DNA from: Archangium violaceum
GTDB lineage: Bacteria; Myxococcota; Myxococcia; Myxococcales; Myxococcaceae
NCBI RefSeq assembly: GCF_016859125.1
Contig: NZ_CP069338.1
Location: forward strand, 930,001 to 994,000
Direction of reading: 5' to 3'
Length of the DNA stretch: 64,000 bases
In this document: positions 34,804 through 43,353 of the stretch, piece by piece
How the letters are laid out: the number at the start of each line of letters is the position of its first letter
How positions within the stretch are numbered: position 1 is the first letter of the stretch
Translations under genes and position numbers: made by a program
The notes under the pieces: model-generated
The model's input: the letters and a program-made list of their open reading frames with translations, nothing else
Told to the model about the DNA's origin: nothing
Database searches by the model: none

Positions 34804-36269
34804 GGGGCGGGCGGCGCCTCGCCTCCACGCGTCTTCAACAGCCGCTCCAGCCGATCCGGCTCCATGCGCACCACCAGCGTCTTCTCCCGGGTGTAGAGAA
34901 CCTGGCCGTGCGCCCCCCCCTTCACCTTCTTGACGAACTTCACCGGCACCCAGCTCACCTCGCCTCGCGGCTCGCCCTTGGCGCCCGAGTGGTGCAGCGC
35001 CAGGTGCGCCGCGTCCAATAGCACCTCCTGCGACACCTCCACGCCCTTGGCCAGTGGCACCACCACATGGCTGCCCGGCTGCCCCCTCGCGTGCAGCCAC
35101 AGGTGGTAGGGGCGCGCCACCTTGAAGGTGAGCGTGTCGTTGTCCTCGCCGCCCTTGCCCACCCAGATGCGCTGGCCCCCATGCCCCACGTACTCCTTGA
35201 AGGGCCGGGCCTCCCGCGGGCCCTCCTCCGCGGCCGAGAGATGCAACACCTCCGCCTGCGCCAGCAGCGAGTCCTCATCCAGCGCCTCGAGCTGCTTCAG
35301 CGCCGCCTCCGCGTGTCCCACCTCGCGCGCCAGCTCCGCCTCCCGCTGCCGTGCATGCTCCACGCCCCGCAGCAGGCGCCGGTACTGGTGGAAGTGCCAG
35401 TCCGCCTCCTCCTTTGGCGTCCGCCTCGGGTCCAGCTTCACCCGCACCTCCTCCATCCCCGACTCGGTGTACGCGGTGAGCGTCACCTCCGTGGCCCCCC
35501 GCTTCAGTTGGTAGAGGTTCTGGGTGAGCAGCTCGCCGAGCTGCCGGTGCCGCTCGGCCTCCGGGCCCCGCGCGGCCTCCGCGCGCACCTTCTCCAACGT
35601 GCGTCCCGAACGCTTGAGGCGGGCCCGGTACGGCAGCGCCAGACGACGGCGGATGGCTTCCGCGCGGCTCGACTTGTCCTTCGGCCCGAGTAGCCGCTCG
35701 GCCTCCTCGGCGTAGGGCATGAAATCCAGGGGGTACACCGCATCCGTGGTGAAGCGCGACGGAGCGGCCCGGGCCCGGGCGAGCGCCTCCGGGGACAGCG
35801 GCTCCGGCGGCGTCCACTGCGCCCCCGGGTGCAGCGAGCGCCGCTGCGCCAGGCCCTCGCCCGAGAGCATCAGCACCCGGCCCGAGTCCGTCAGCAGCAC
35901 GAGCCCCCCCGGCGAGCCCAGCTCCAGCACCAGCCTCCGCCGGGAGTCCTCGCTCTGGAAGTCGAACGTCACCAGGCGCTCGGCCTCCGACCACGAGGCG
36001 CCGATCAGCTTGAGGCCTATCAGCTCCTGCCGCAGCCAGCGCTGGAAGGGGGCCGGCTCCCCCGGTGTGGGGAAGCGCTCCGCCGCCACCGATACGCGGG
36101 ACAGCTCCCCCTCCGCGCACAGGCACAGGAGGACGGAGCGCCCGGGCACCCGCACCTCCAGGTAGGCCAGGCGCGGCAGCGGACACCACGCCTTCTGCAC
36201 CACCGCGCCCCCCAGCCGCGCGGATACTTCCGCCACCACCAGCTCCAACTCCGAGGAACGCAGTGACAC
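34800..36269 (-). CDS. NFACT-family protein (RqcH/FbpA-like)
   Basis: The 489-residue protein has the NFACT-N domain ('LRSSELELVVAEVSARLGGA'), a coiled middle ('HARQREAELAREVGHAEAAL') and the NFACT-R domain ('WVGKGGEDNDTLTFKVARPY', then 'LWLHARGQPGSHVVVPL'). RqcH-type proteins bind stalled 50S subunits and tRNA-Ala in ribosome quality control. The DR pair needed for tailing in RqcH appears here as ER ('SEAERLVTFDF'), so activity may differ. A GTG start at 36269 follows a perfect AGGAGG with five-base spacing. It is coupled to the YkgJ-type gene downstream. Confidence 0.87.
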   Translation of the reverse strand: MSLRSSELELVVAEVSARLGGAVVQKAWCPLPRLAYLEVRVPGRSVLLCLCAEGELSRVSVAAERFPTPGEPAPFQRWLRQELIGLKLIGASWSEAERLVTFDFQSEDSRRRLVLELGSPGGLVLLTDSGRVLMLSGEGLAQRRSLHPGAQWTPPEPLSPEALARARAAPSRFTTDAVYPLDFMPYAEEAERLLGPKDKSSRAEAIRRRLALPYRARLKRSGRTLEKVRAEAARGPEAERHRQLGELLTQNLYQLKRGATEVTLTAYTESGMEEVRVKLDPRRTPKEEADWHFHQYRRLLRGVEHARQREAELAREVGHAEAALKQLEALDEDSLLAQAEVLHLSAAEEGPREARPFKEYVGHGGQRIWVGKGGEDNDTLTFKVARPYHLWLHARGQPGSHVVVPLAKGVEVSQEVLLDAAHLALHHSGAKGEPRGEVSWVPVKFVKKVKGGAHGQVLYTREKTLVVRMEPDRLERLLKTRGGEAPPAP

Positions 36270-36285
36270 CGGGTCCTCCTGGACG

Positions 36286-36327
36286 AAAAAACAAGAACGG
36301 CCCAGCGGAGTATCCGCCGAGCCGTTC
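36286..36327 (-). terminator. Intrinsic terminator of the histone-like gene
   Basis: On the minus strand GAACGGCTCGGCGGA-TAC-TCCGCTGGGCCGTTC is followed by TTGTTTTTT. The stem is 15 bp with two G-U type mismatches. It separates the histone-like gene from the NFACT gene. Confidence 0.88.
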
Positions 36328-36354
36328 AAACTGCGCGAAGTTACTGGCCTACGT

Positions 36355-36555
36355 CTAGCCCTCGGAAGGGGCGGACTCGGGGGCCTTCGCCGCGCTCTTG
36401 CGGCGGGTCGTCTTGCGGGCCGGAGCCTTCTTGGCCGGAGCCTTCTTGGCCGTGGCCTTCTTGGCCGTGCGCGGAGCAGCGGTCTTGCGGGTGGTCTTCT
36501 TCGCGGCGGTCTTCTTCGTCGCGGCCTTCTTCGCGGTCTTCTTCTTCGCGGCCAT
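36355..36555 (-). CDS. Histone H1-like Lys/Ala-rich DNA-binding protein
   Basis: The 66-residue protein is almost entirely Lys, Ala, Thr and Arg in KKTAKKAATKKTAAKKTT-type repeats, ending in an acidic 'APESAPSEG'. It resembles the C-terminal tail of histone H1 and bacterial HctB/AlgP-like proteins, which compact DNA without a fold. The ATG follows a GGAGG-like box in 'CGGAGGCTTTAG'. It has its own promoter and terminator and is therefore a single-gene unit. Nucleoid condensation, perhaps in development, is inferred. Confidence 0.86.
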   Translation of the reverse strand: MAAKKKTAKKAATKKTAAKKTTRKTAAPRTAKKATAKKAPAKKAPARKTTRRKSAAKAPESAPSEG

Positions 36556-36845
36556 CTAAAGCCTCCGTTGGTTCACCACCACTCCCTGGAGTGGGGCCTG
36601 CACTCGCATGGGGAGTGCTTGACATGAATGGTAGAGATGCCGTGCCAGTGTGTCAACGCATGGTGATGTAGTGCAACGCGTGGCGCGCCGATTTTTCGGC
36701 ATCGCGCGCGTTCGACGCGGCGTCCAGGCCGATTTTCCGGCCCTGGAGGCGTTCCACTGTCACCTCGCGCGCACTCGACACCGCGCCGACACGAGCACGA
36801 GGTGCTTTGCGCGCGCCTGTGCCGCATCTACGGTGCGCGCCCGCG
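36556..36845. other. Divergent intergenic region, histone-like and GH1 genes
   Basis: The 290-bp spacer contains the minus-strand promoter described separately and several short GCGC-rich tracts (about 36690-36800). No protein-like frame is seen. Confidence 0.45.
36628..36656 (-). promoter_or_regulatory. Sigma-70-type promoter for histone-like gene
   Basis: On the minus strand TTGACA, a 17-base spacer and TACCAT form a well-spaced vegetative promoter 73 bp upstream of the histone-like start. The -35 is perfect and the -10 matches four of six bases. Confidence 0.65.
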
Positions 36846-38147
36846 ATGAGTGCTCACGACATGACCTTCCCCGACAACTTCACCTTCGGCGTCGCCACCG
36901 CCGCGTACCAGGTAGAGGGCGGCATCGAGAACGACTGGTCCGAGTGGGAGCGAGCTGGAAAGCTGAAGGAGCCCCACGTGCGCTGCGGCCGCGCGGTGGA
37001 CCACTGGAACCGCTACGAGGAGGACTACGGCCTGGCGCTCGACGTGGGCGCCACCGCCTTCCGCGTGTCGCTGGAGTGGGCTCGCATCGAGCCGGAGCGC
37101 GGACGCCTGGATGGCGCGGTGCTCGAGGCCTACCGCGAGCGGCTGCTGCGGATGAAGGCGCGCGGCCTGCGCCCGGTGGTGACGCTCCACCACTTCACCC
37201 ACCCCACCTGGTTCCACCGCGAGACGCCGTGGCACCTGCCCGGAAGCGTGGAGTCCTTCCGCGCCTACGCGCGCGTCTGCGCCCCTCTTCTCAAGGGGTT
37301 GGATGCACTCGTCATCTCCCTCAACGAGCCCATGGTGCTGCTGCTCGGCGGCTACCTGCAGGGCCTCATGCCGCCGGGCATCGCCGACGGCGCGAAGACG
37401 ATGCTCGCGCTGGAGAACATGGTGCGCGCCCACGTGGCCGCGCGCGAGGAGCTCCAGGCGGTGCTCGGCGAGGTGGAGCTGGGCATCTCGCAGAACATGC
37501 TGGCCTTCGCGCCGGACCGGTGGTGGCACCCACTGGACCGGGCGCTCGTGCGGCTGGGCGCCCAGGCCTACAACCACGCCTTCCACGAGGCGCTGGTGTC
37601 CGGCCAGCTCCGGGTGAACATGCCCGGCATCGGCTCCACCCGCGTGGACGTCCCCGGTGCGCGCGGCTCGTGCGACTTCATCGGGATGAACTACTACACG
37701 CGCGCCCACCTGCGCTTCATCCCGCGCCCCCCCTTCATCTCCTTCCAGTACCGGGACACGCGCCGCCGGGGCCTCACCGACATCGGCTGGGAGCTCTGGC
37801 CCGAGGGCTTCGGCCAGATTCTGCGCGAGCTCAAGCGCTACGGGCTGCCGGTGTGGGTGACGGAGAACGGCGTGGATGACCGCGAGGGACAGCGCCGGCC
37901 CGCCTACCTCCACAACCACCTGGGCCAGGTGCTGCAGGCGCGCGCCCAGGGCGTGGACGTGCGCGGCTACCTCTATTGGAGTCTCCTGGACAACTTCGAG
38001 TGGCTGGAGGGATGGGGGCCGCGCTTCGGTCTCTACTACGTGGACTTCGAGACGCTCGAGCGCCGCCCCACCCCGGCCTGCCACTATTTCAAGGAGGTCG
38101 CCACGACGCGGCGGCTCGTCCCGCCTCAGCCGAGCGCCGCCCGGTAG
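36846..38147 (+). CDS. GH1-family beta-glucosidase
   Basis: The 433-residue TIM barrel has the GH1 opening 'FTFGVATAAYQVEGG', acid/base Glu161 in 'VISLNEPMVL', nucleophile Glu340 in 'VWVTENGVDD' and the aglycone-site 'YWSLLDNFEWLEGWGPRFGL'. It hydrolyses beta-linked glucosides or related sugars. There is no signal peptide, so it is cytosolic. The ATG at 36846 begins the conserved region. It overlaps the convergent dus gene by 22 bp. Confidence 0.95.
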   Translation: MSAHDMTFPDNFTFGVATAAYQVEGGIENDWSEWERAGKLKEPHVRCGRAVDHWNRYEEDYGLALDVGATAFRVSLEWARIEPERGRLDGAVLEAYRERLLRMKARGLRPVVTLHHFTHPTWFHRETPWHLPGSVESFRAYARVCAPLLKGLDALVISLNEPMVLLLGGYLQGLMPPGIADGAKTMLALENMVRAHVAAREELQAVLGEVELGISQNMLAFAPDRWWHPLDRALVRLGAQAYNHAFHEALVSGQLRVNMPGIGSTRVDVPGARGSCDFIGMNYYTRAHLRFIPRPPFISFQYRDTRRRGLTDIGWELWPEGFGQILRELKRYGLPVWVTENGVDDREGQRRPAYLHNHLGQVLQARAQGVDVRGYLYWSLLDNFEWLEGWGPRFGLYYVDFETLERRPTPACHYFKEVATTRRLVPPQPSAAR

Positions 38148-39139
38148 TCGACATCCTGCTCCTCCTCCGGGGCGTGAGGGTCGACGTGCGCGGAGAGGAA
38201 GAAGCGGTGCACCGAGTCCCGCACCGCTTCCGCCGAGTCGAGCTGGTTCACCTCGGAGCGGAAGACGGCGGCCCCGCGCAGGCCGTGGGCGTACCAGGCC
38301 AGGTGCTTGCGGAAGGAGCGCACCGCGGGGAGCTCCTCGCCCACGAACGCGATGTGGGCGGCGAAGTGCCGGAGCACCAGCTCGCTGCGCTCCTCGGGCG
38401 TGGGCGGCGGGCCCCCGAGCAGCTCGCGGAAGATCCACGGGTTGCCCAGCGCGCCGCGGCCGATCATCACGAAGTCGCAGCCGGTGGTCTCCAGCATCCG
38501 GTGCGCGTCGGCGGGCGTCTTCACGTCGCCGTTACCGATGATGGGCCTGTCCGGGAAGTGGCGCTTGAGGTCGGCGATGACGTTCCAGTCCGCCCTGCCC
38601 GAGTAGCCCTGGGCCCGGGTGCGCGGGTGGATGGCGATCGCGGCACACCCCGCCTCGAAGAGCTTCCCGGCCACCTGGAGGTAGTTGAGGGTGTGGGCGT
38701 CCCAGCCCGAGCGGATTTTACAGGTGACGGGCAGACCGGTGGCCGCGTGGATGTCCCGCACGAGCGTGGCGCCCCGGTCCGGCTCGCACAGCAGGGCGCT
38801 GCCGGCGCCGTTCTTCGTCACCTTCTTCACCGGGCAGCCCATGTTGATGTCGATGAGCTGCGCCCCGTACTGCTTGCCGATGACCGCCGCGCGCGTCATG
38901 GCCTCCGGCTCCCCGCCGAAAATCTGCAGGCTGTAGGGCCGCTCCACCTCCGCGTCGAAGCGCAGGTACTTGAGGGTGCGCTGGTTGGTGCGCATGAGGC
39001 CCTGGGAGCTCACCAGCTCGGTGGGGCAGAGGGCGGCCCCCATCTTGAAGGCGATGACCCGGAAGGGCATCTCACTCACCCCGGCCATGGGCGCGAGGAT
39101 GAAGGGGTTGGGCAGCGAGTAGGGACCGATGCGGAGCAT
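38126..39139 (-). CDS. dusB: tRNA-dihydrouridine synthase (DusB-like)
   Basis: The 337-residue flavoenzyme reduces uridines in the tRNA D-loop. It has 'PFILAPMAGVSEMPFR', the catalytic 'QLIDINMGCPVKKVTKNGAG' (Cys acid), 'VTCKIRSGWD', 'AIAIHPRTRAQGYSG' and 'IIGNGDVKTPADA'. The motif 'CPVKKV' is the DusB form. It is transcribed divergently from the M50-TPR gene with a 91-bp gap. Confidence 0.94.
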   Translation of the reverse strand: MLRIGPYSLPNPFILAPMAGVSEMPFRVIAFKMGAALCPTELVSSQGLMRTNQRTLKYLRFDAEVERPYSLQIFGGEPEAMTRAAVIGKQYGAQLIDINMGCPVKKVTKNGAGSALLCEPDRGATLVRDIHAATGLPVTCKIRSGWDAHTLNYLQVAGKLFEAGCAAIAIHPRTRAQGYSGRADWNVIADLKRHFPDRPIIGNGDVKTPADAHRMLETTGCDFVMIGRGALGNPWIFRELLGGPPPTPEERSELVLRHFAAHIAFVGEELPAVRSFRKHLAWYAHGLRGAAVFRSEVNQLDSAEAVRDSVHRFFLSAHVDPHAPEEEQDVDYRAALG

Positions 39140-39230
39140 GGCGGCGGTGAACCTAGCGGATTAGCGGGATTGTTCCAGGGCCCGGACGAGAGCCTGCGCG
39201 ACCGCCCTCCTTTGGTTAAGGTCGGGCCCC

Positions 39231-40670
39231 ATGTTGCGCTTCCGGCTCGGGGACATCCCCGTCGAGGTCCACCTCTCGCACCTGCTCTTCTCCGCCCTGC
39301 TGGGCGTCCTGATGGTGCGGGATCTGCCGGCGCTCGCCCTGGACCCGAACGTCTGGCCCTACCAGCAGCTCCAGCGGCCCGGGGAGCCCGGGTATGCCGG
39401 GACGGCGCTGCTCGTCGTCGCCTCGTGGATGTTCATCATCTTCCTCTCGGCGCTCGTCCACGAGTCGGGCCACGCGCTGATGCTCCGGCTCTTCGGCTAC
39501 CGGCCGAGCATCCAGCTCATCTGGCTGGGAGGCAGCACCCGGCCCAACTCCTCCACCCCCCTCCCCTGGCACAAGCTGGTGGCGATCACCGCCGCGGGGC
39601 CCCTCGCCGGGTTGCTGCTCGGCCTGGCGGCCCTGGCCCTGCGGCACTACGCCGTGGCGGAGGACTCCGAGCGGTTGCGCTACCTGCTCGGCTGGTTCTT
39701 CACGGCCAACGTCTTCTGGACCCTCTTCAACCTGCTGCCCGTGCCGACGTTGGATGGAGGCACCATCGTGAGCACCCTGGCCACGCGCTTCTTCGGGAAG
39801 GCGGGCTTCATGGGCGCCCAGTGGCTGGCGCTCGTGCTGTGCGTCGCGCTGGTGGCCTTCGGGGTCCGCCACGCGCCCCTGCTCGGTCTGCTCTTCGGAC
39901 TGTATGGCTTCCAGGCCCTGCGGCTGCTCAGGGCCACCTCGCGCGGAGAGCTCAAGGTGTCCTCGAGCGTGGCGCCGGAGCCGCTGGTGCGCGAGCTGCA
40001 ACAGGCCCAGGAGGCCATGGCCGGTGGACGTCTGGACGAGGCCCGCCAGCGGGGCCTCTCCGTGCTGGACGCGGAGTCGTGCACGCTGGACCTGGCCTCG
40101 CGCGCCCACCACCTCCTCGGATGGGTGGCCCTCAAGAACGGCCAGGGACGACTGGCGTTGGATCACTTCTCCCAGGTGCAGCGCCGGCCGGTGGAGACGC
40201 AGGCCCTGGCCGCAGCCTTCTCCTTGATAGGTGACGAGTCCCGGGCACTCGCCCTGTGGGAGATGGCCTGGCACGAGACGCGGGACCGCACCGTCCTCCA
40301 CGAGTACGCGGGCTCGCTCATCCGCGCGGATCGTGTCCAGAACGCGCTGCGGCTACCCGGAGTGGACGCGGAGGCCGCCTTCGTGTGCGCCGAGCGGCCC
40401 CTCTTCATTCGAGGCGCGTACTCGGAGGCGGCGGCGATCGCCGAGTCGGGCCTGGCCCACGCTCCGGGCTCCCGGCTCGCCTATGACGCAGCATGTGCCC
40501 ATGCAAGGGCGCGTCACACAAATGACGCAATGCGCATGCTGCGTCGCGCCAGCGAGCTCGGCTTCCAGGATGCCGACTACGCGGCATCCGACGAGGACCT
40601 CGCTCCGCTGCATGGTCACCCGGATTTCGAGCGGTGGTTGGCGGGCCTGCCAAAATCTCTGTCCGCCTGA
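39231..40670 (+). CDS. Site-2 protease-like M50 membrane peptidase with TPR tail
   Basis: The 479-residue protein has several transmembrane segments. The zinc motif HESGH is at residues 77-81, and the third ligand Asp is in 'LLPVPTLDGGTIVS', as in site-2 proteases. From about residue 245 a cytosolic TPR-like tail follows ('QQAQEAMAGGRLDEARQRG', then repeats to the end). The tail may recruit a substrate or partner. Intramembrane cleavage of a regulator is the likely role; the target is unknown. Confidence 0.9.
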   Translation: MLRFRLGDIPVEVHLSHLLFSALLGVLMVRDLPALALDPNVWPYQQLQRPGEPGYAGTALLVVASWMFIIFLSALVHESGHALMLRLFGYRPSIQLIWLGGSTRPNSSTPLPWHKLVAITAAGPLAGLLLGLAALALRHYAVAEDSERLRYLLGWFFTANVFWTLFNLLPVPTLDGGTIVSTLATRFFGKAGFMGAQWLALVLCVALVAFGVRHAPLLGLLFGLYGFQALRLLRATSRGELKVSSSVAPEPLVRELQQAQEAMAGGRLDEARQRGLSVLDAESCTLDLASRAHHLLGWVALKNGQGRLALDHFSQVQRRPVETQALAAAFSLIGDESRALALWEMAWHETRDRTVLHEYAGSLIRADRVQNALRLPGVDAEAAFVCAERPLFIRGAYSEAAAIAESGLAHAPGSRLAYDAACAHARARHTNDAMRMLRRASELGFQDADYAASDEDLAPLHGHPDFERWLAGLPKSLSA

Positions 40671-40751
40671 CAGAGCCATGACAAGAGGGGGTGTTGATGC
40701 GGGGCGAGGCTGAGCAATTTCCCGCTCGGTCTGATTCAGCACGAGGCTCCC

Positions 40752-41783
<1,032 letters not shown>

Positions 41784-41838
41784 GTAGGAGGGGCGGAAGC
41801 ACTCGGTCCGGGGTAGAGTCCGCTCCCCCGGACCCATC

Positions 41839-42459
41839 GTGTCGCCCCCTTCGTTGAAACCCGGCACCCCCCTCGCGCGTACCGCTGATGAACCAGCGCC
41901 CACTCCGGCCGCTGGTGAGTCGGACGAGCTACTGATGACGCGCTTCTGTCAGGGTGATGCCCGGGCCTTCGATGCCCTCTTCCAGCGCTACGCGAGGCCC
42001 ATTCACGGGTACCTGGCGCGGCTGACGGGCAGCCCCGCCGCGGCGGAGGACCTGTCGCAGCAGACCTTCCTCTCATTGGTGCGGGCACGCGGACGCTTCC
42101 AGGCGGGCGCGCGGGTGAAGCCGTGGCTGTACGCCATCGCCACCAACGCGGCGCGCGACTGGCAACGGCGCAAACGCCCCGAGGACCTGACGGACGAGGG
42201 CGAGCTGCCCACCAGCGTGCCCGCGGAGGAGCCAGCGGCCCGGGACACGGGGCTCGAGAGCGCGGTGCAGCGGGCCCTGGCGCAACTCCCCGAGGGCCAG
42301 CGCATCCCCATCGTCCTGCACCGCTTCGAGGGGATGGGCTTCGCGGAGATCGCCGAGTCGATGGGGCTCACGGAGAGCGCGGTGAAGGTGCGGGCGCACC
42401 GGGGCTACGCGCGCCTGCGCGAGCTGCTGACCGCCCTGCGGGAGGAGACGAACACATGA
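41839..42459 (+). CDS. ECF-type RNA polymerase sigma factor
   Basis: The 206-residue protein has sigma-2 ('DARAFDALFQRYARPIHGYL', then 'AEDLSQQTFLSLVRARGRF' and 'VKPWLYAIATNAARDWQRR') and sigma-4 ('LPEGQRIPIVLHRFEGMGFA', then 'GLTESAVKVRAHRGYARLR'). The start is GTG. The stop overlaps the next start (ATGA), coupling it to its likely anti-sigma factor. The N-terminal 30 residues are Pro-rich and probably disordered. Confidence 0.93.
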   Translation: MSPPSLKPGTPLARTADEPAPTPAAGESDELLMTRFCQGDARAFDALFQRYARPIHGYLARLTGSPAAAEDLSQQTFLSLVRARGRFQAGARVKPWLYAIATNAARDWQRRKRPEDLTDEGELPTSVPAEEPAARDTGLESAVQRALAQLPEGQRIPIVLHRFEGMGFAEIAESMGLTESAVKVRAHRGYARLRELLTALREETNT

Positions 42460-43235
42460 GTCCTGAGTGCTCGCGCGTGCTCGACAGCCTGGGCCAGCCA
42501 CTCCCGCCGGAGCTGGCCGCGCATGTGGCCTCGTGCGCGGAGTGCCGCGCGCTGGTGGAGGGCTTCGGCGTACTGGAGGGCCTACCCGCCCCGGCGGAGA
42601 AGGCTCCGGCGGCCGGGCCGGCCCTGGAGTCGGCGCGGAGCCAGGCGCTGCGGGAGCTGGCGGCCCACCCGAAGGCGAGCCCCTGGTGGCACGAAGTGCT
42701 GGTGCTGCTGGGGGTGTACGTGGGCACGACGCTGCTGGGTGCTCTGGCGTTCACGCGGGTGGGCCCGTTCCTGAACACGGCGTCGTTGGGCGTGATGGTG
42801 GGGTTGGCCGTGCTCGTGGGGCTGGCGATGGTGGGCGGCGCGGTGGTGGCGCTGGCGCCGACGCGGCGCGGAGCCTGGGGTTGGGTGGGGACGAGCGCGG
42901 CGGTGGTGGCTCTGTCGGTGGTGCTGGGGGGCTCGGGGCTGGCGGTGAAGGGCTTCCTCGCGGGTGCCATCGGGTGCGCGCGCACACACATGCTGCTGTC
43001 GGCACTGCCGCTGCTGGCGGCCCTGGTGATGCTGCGGCGCTCGGCGTACCAACCGGCGAGGGCCGTGGCCGCGGGACTCTCCGCCGGAGCGGTGGGTCTG
43101 CTCCTGCTGCACGTGCACTGCCCGGATGGGAGCGCCTCCCACCTGGCGGCCTCGCATGTGGGTCCATGGCTGCTGATCGGCGGGCTGGCCCTACTGGTGC
43201 GCTCGCGCCTGGCCACCCACACCCACGCCCCCTGA
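42456..43235 (+). CDS. Multi-pass anti-sigma factor with N-terminal zinc-finger-like motif
   Basis: The 259-residue protein begins 'MSPECSRVLDSLGQPLPPEL', then has 'AAHVASCAECRALVEG' with HxxxCxxC spacing, a zf-HC2-type anti-sigma motif. Six hydrophobic helices follow. This resembles NrsF/DUF1109-like membrane anti-sigma proteins and the architecture of CarR. It would hold the coupled ECF factor at the inner membrane until a signal. The late 'LLLHVHCPDGSASHLAASH' loop has His and Cys that may sense metal or redox. Confidence 0.85.
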   Translation: MSPECSRVLDSLGQPLPPELAAHVASCAECRALVEGFGVLEGLPAPAEKAPAAGPALESARSQALRELAAHPKASPWWHEVLVLLGVYVGTTLLGALAFTRVGPFLNTASLGVMVGLAVLVGLAMVGGAVVALAPTRRGAWGWVGTSAAVVALSVVLGGSGLAVKGFLAGAIGCARTHMLLSALPLLAALVMLRRSAYQPARAVAAGLSAGAVGLLLLHVHCPDGSASHLAASHVGPWLLIGGLALLVRSRLATHTHAP

Positions 43236-43353
43236 GCAACGGCCTCCCGGTCCGACACGGAAGGGCACGCCTCCTCCCCCGCCAGCAGCCGGAGTGTTGG
43301 ATCTTCAAGTACCTTGAAGTCCACCGACAGGAGGCGCTTAGTATGGGCTCCAA

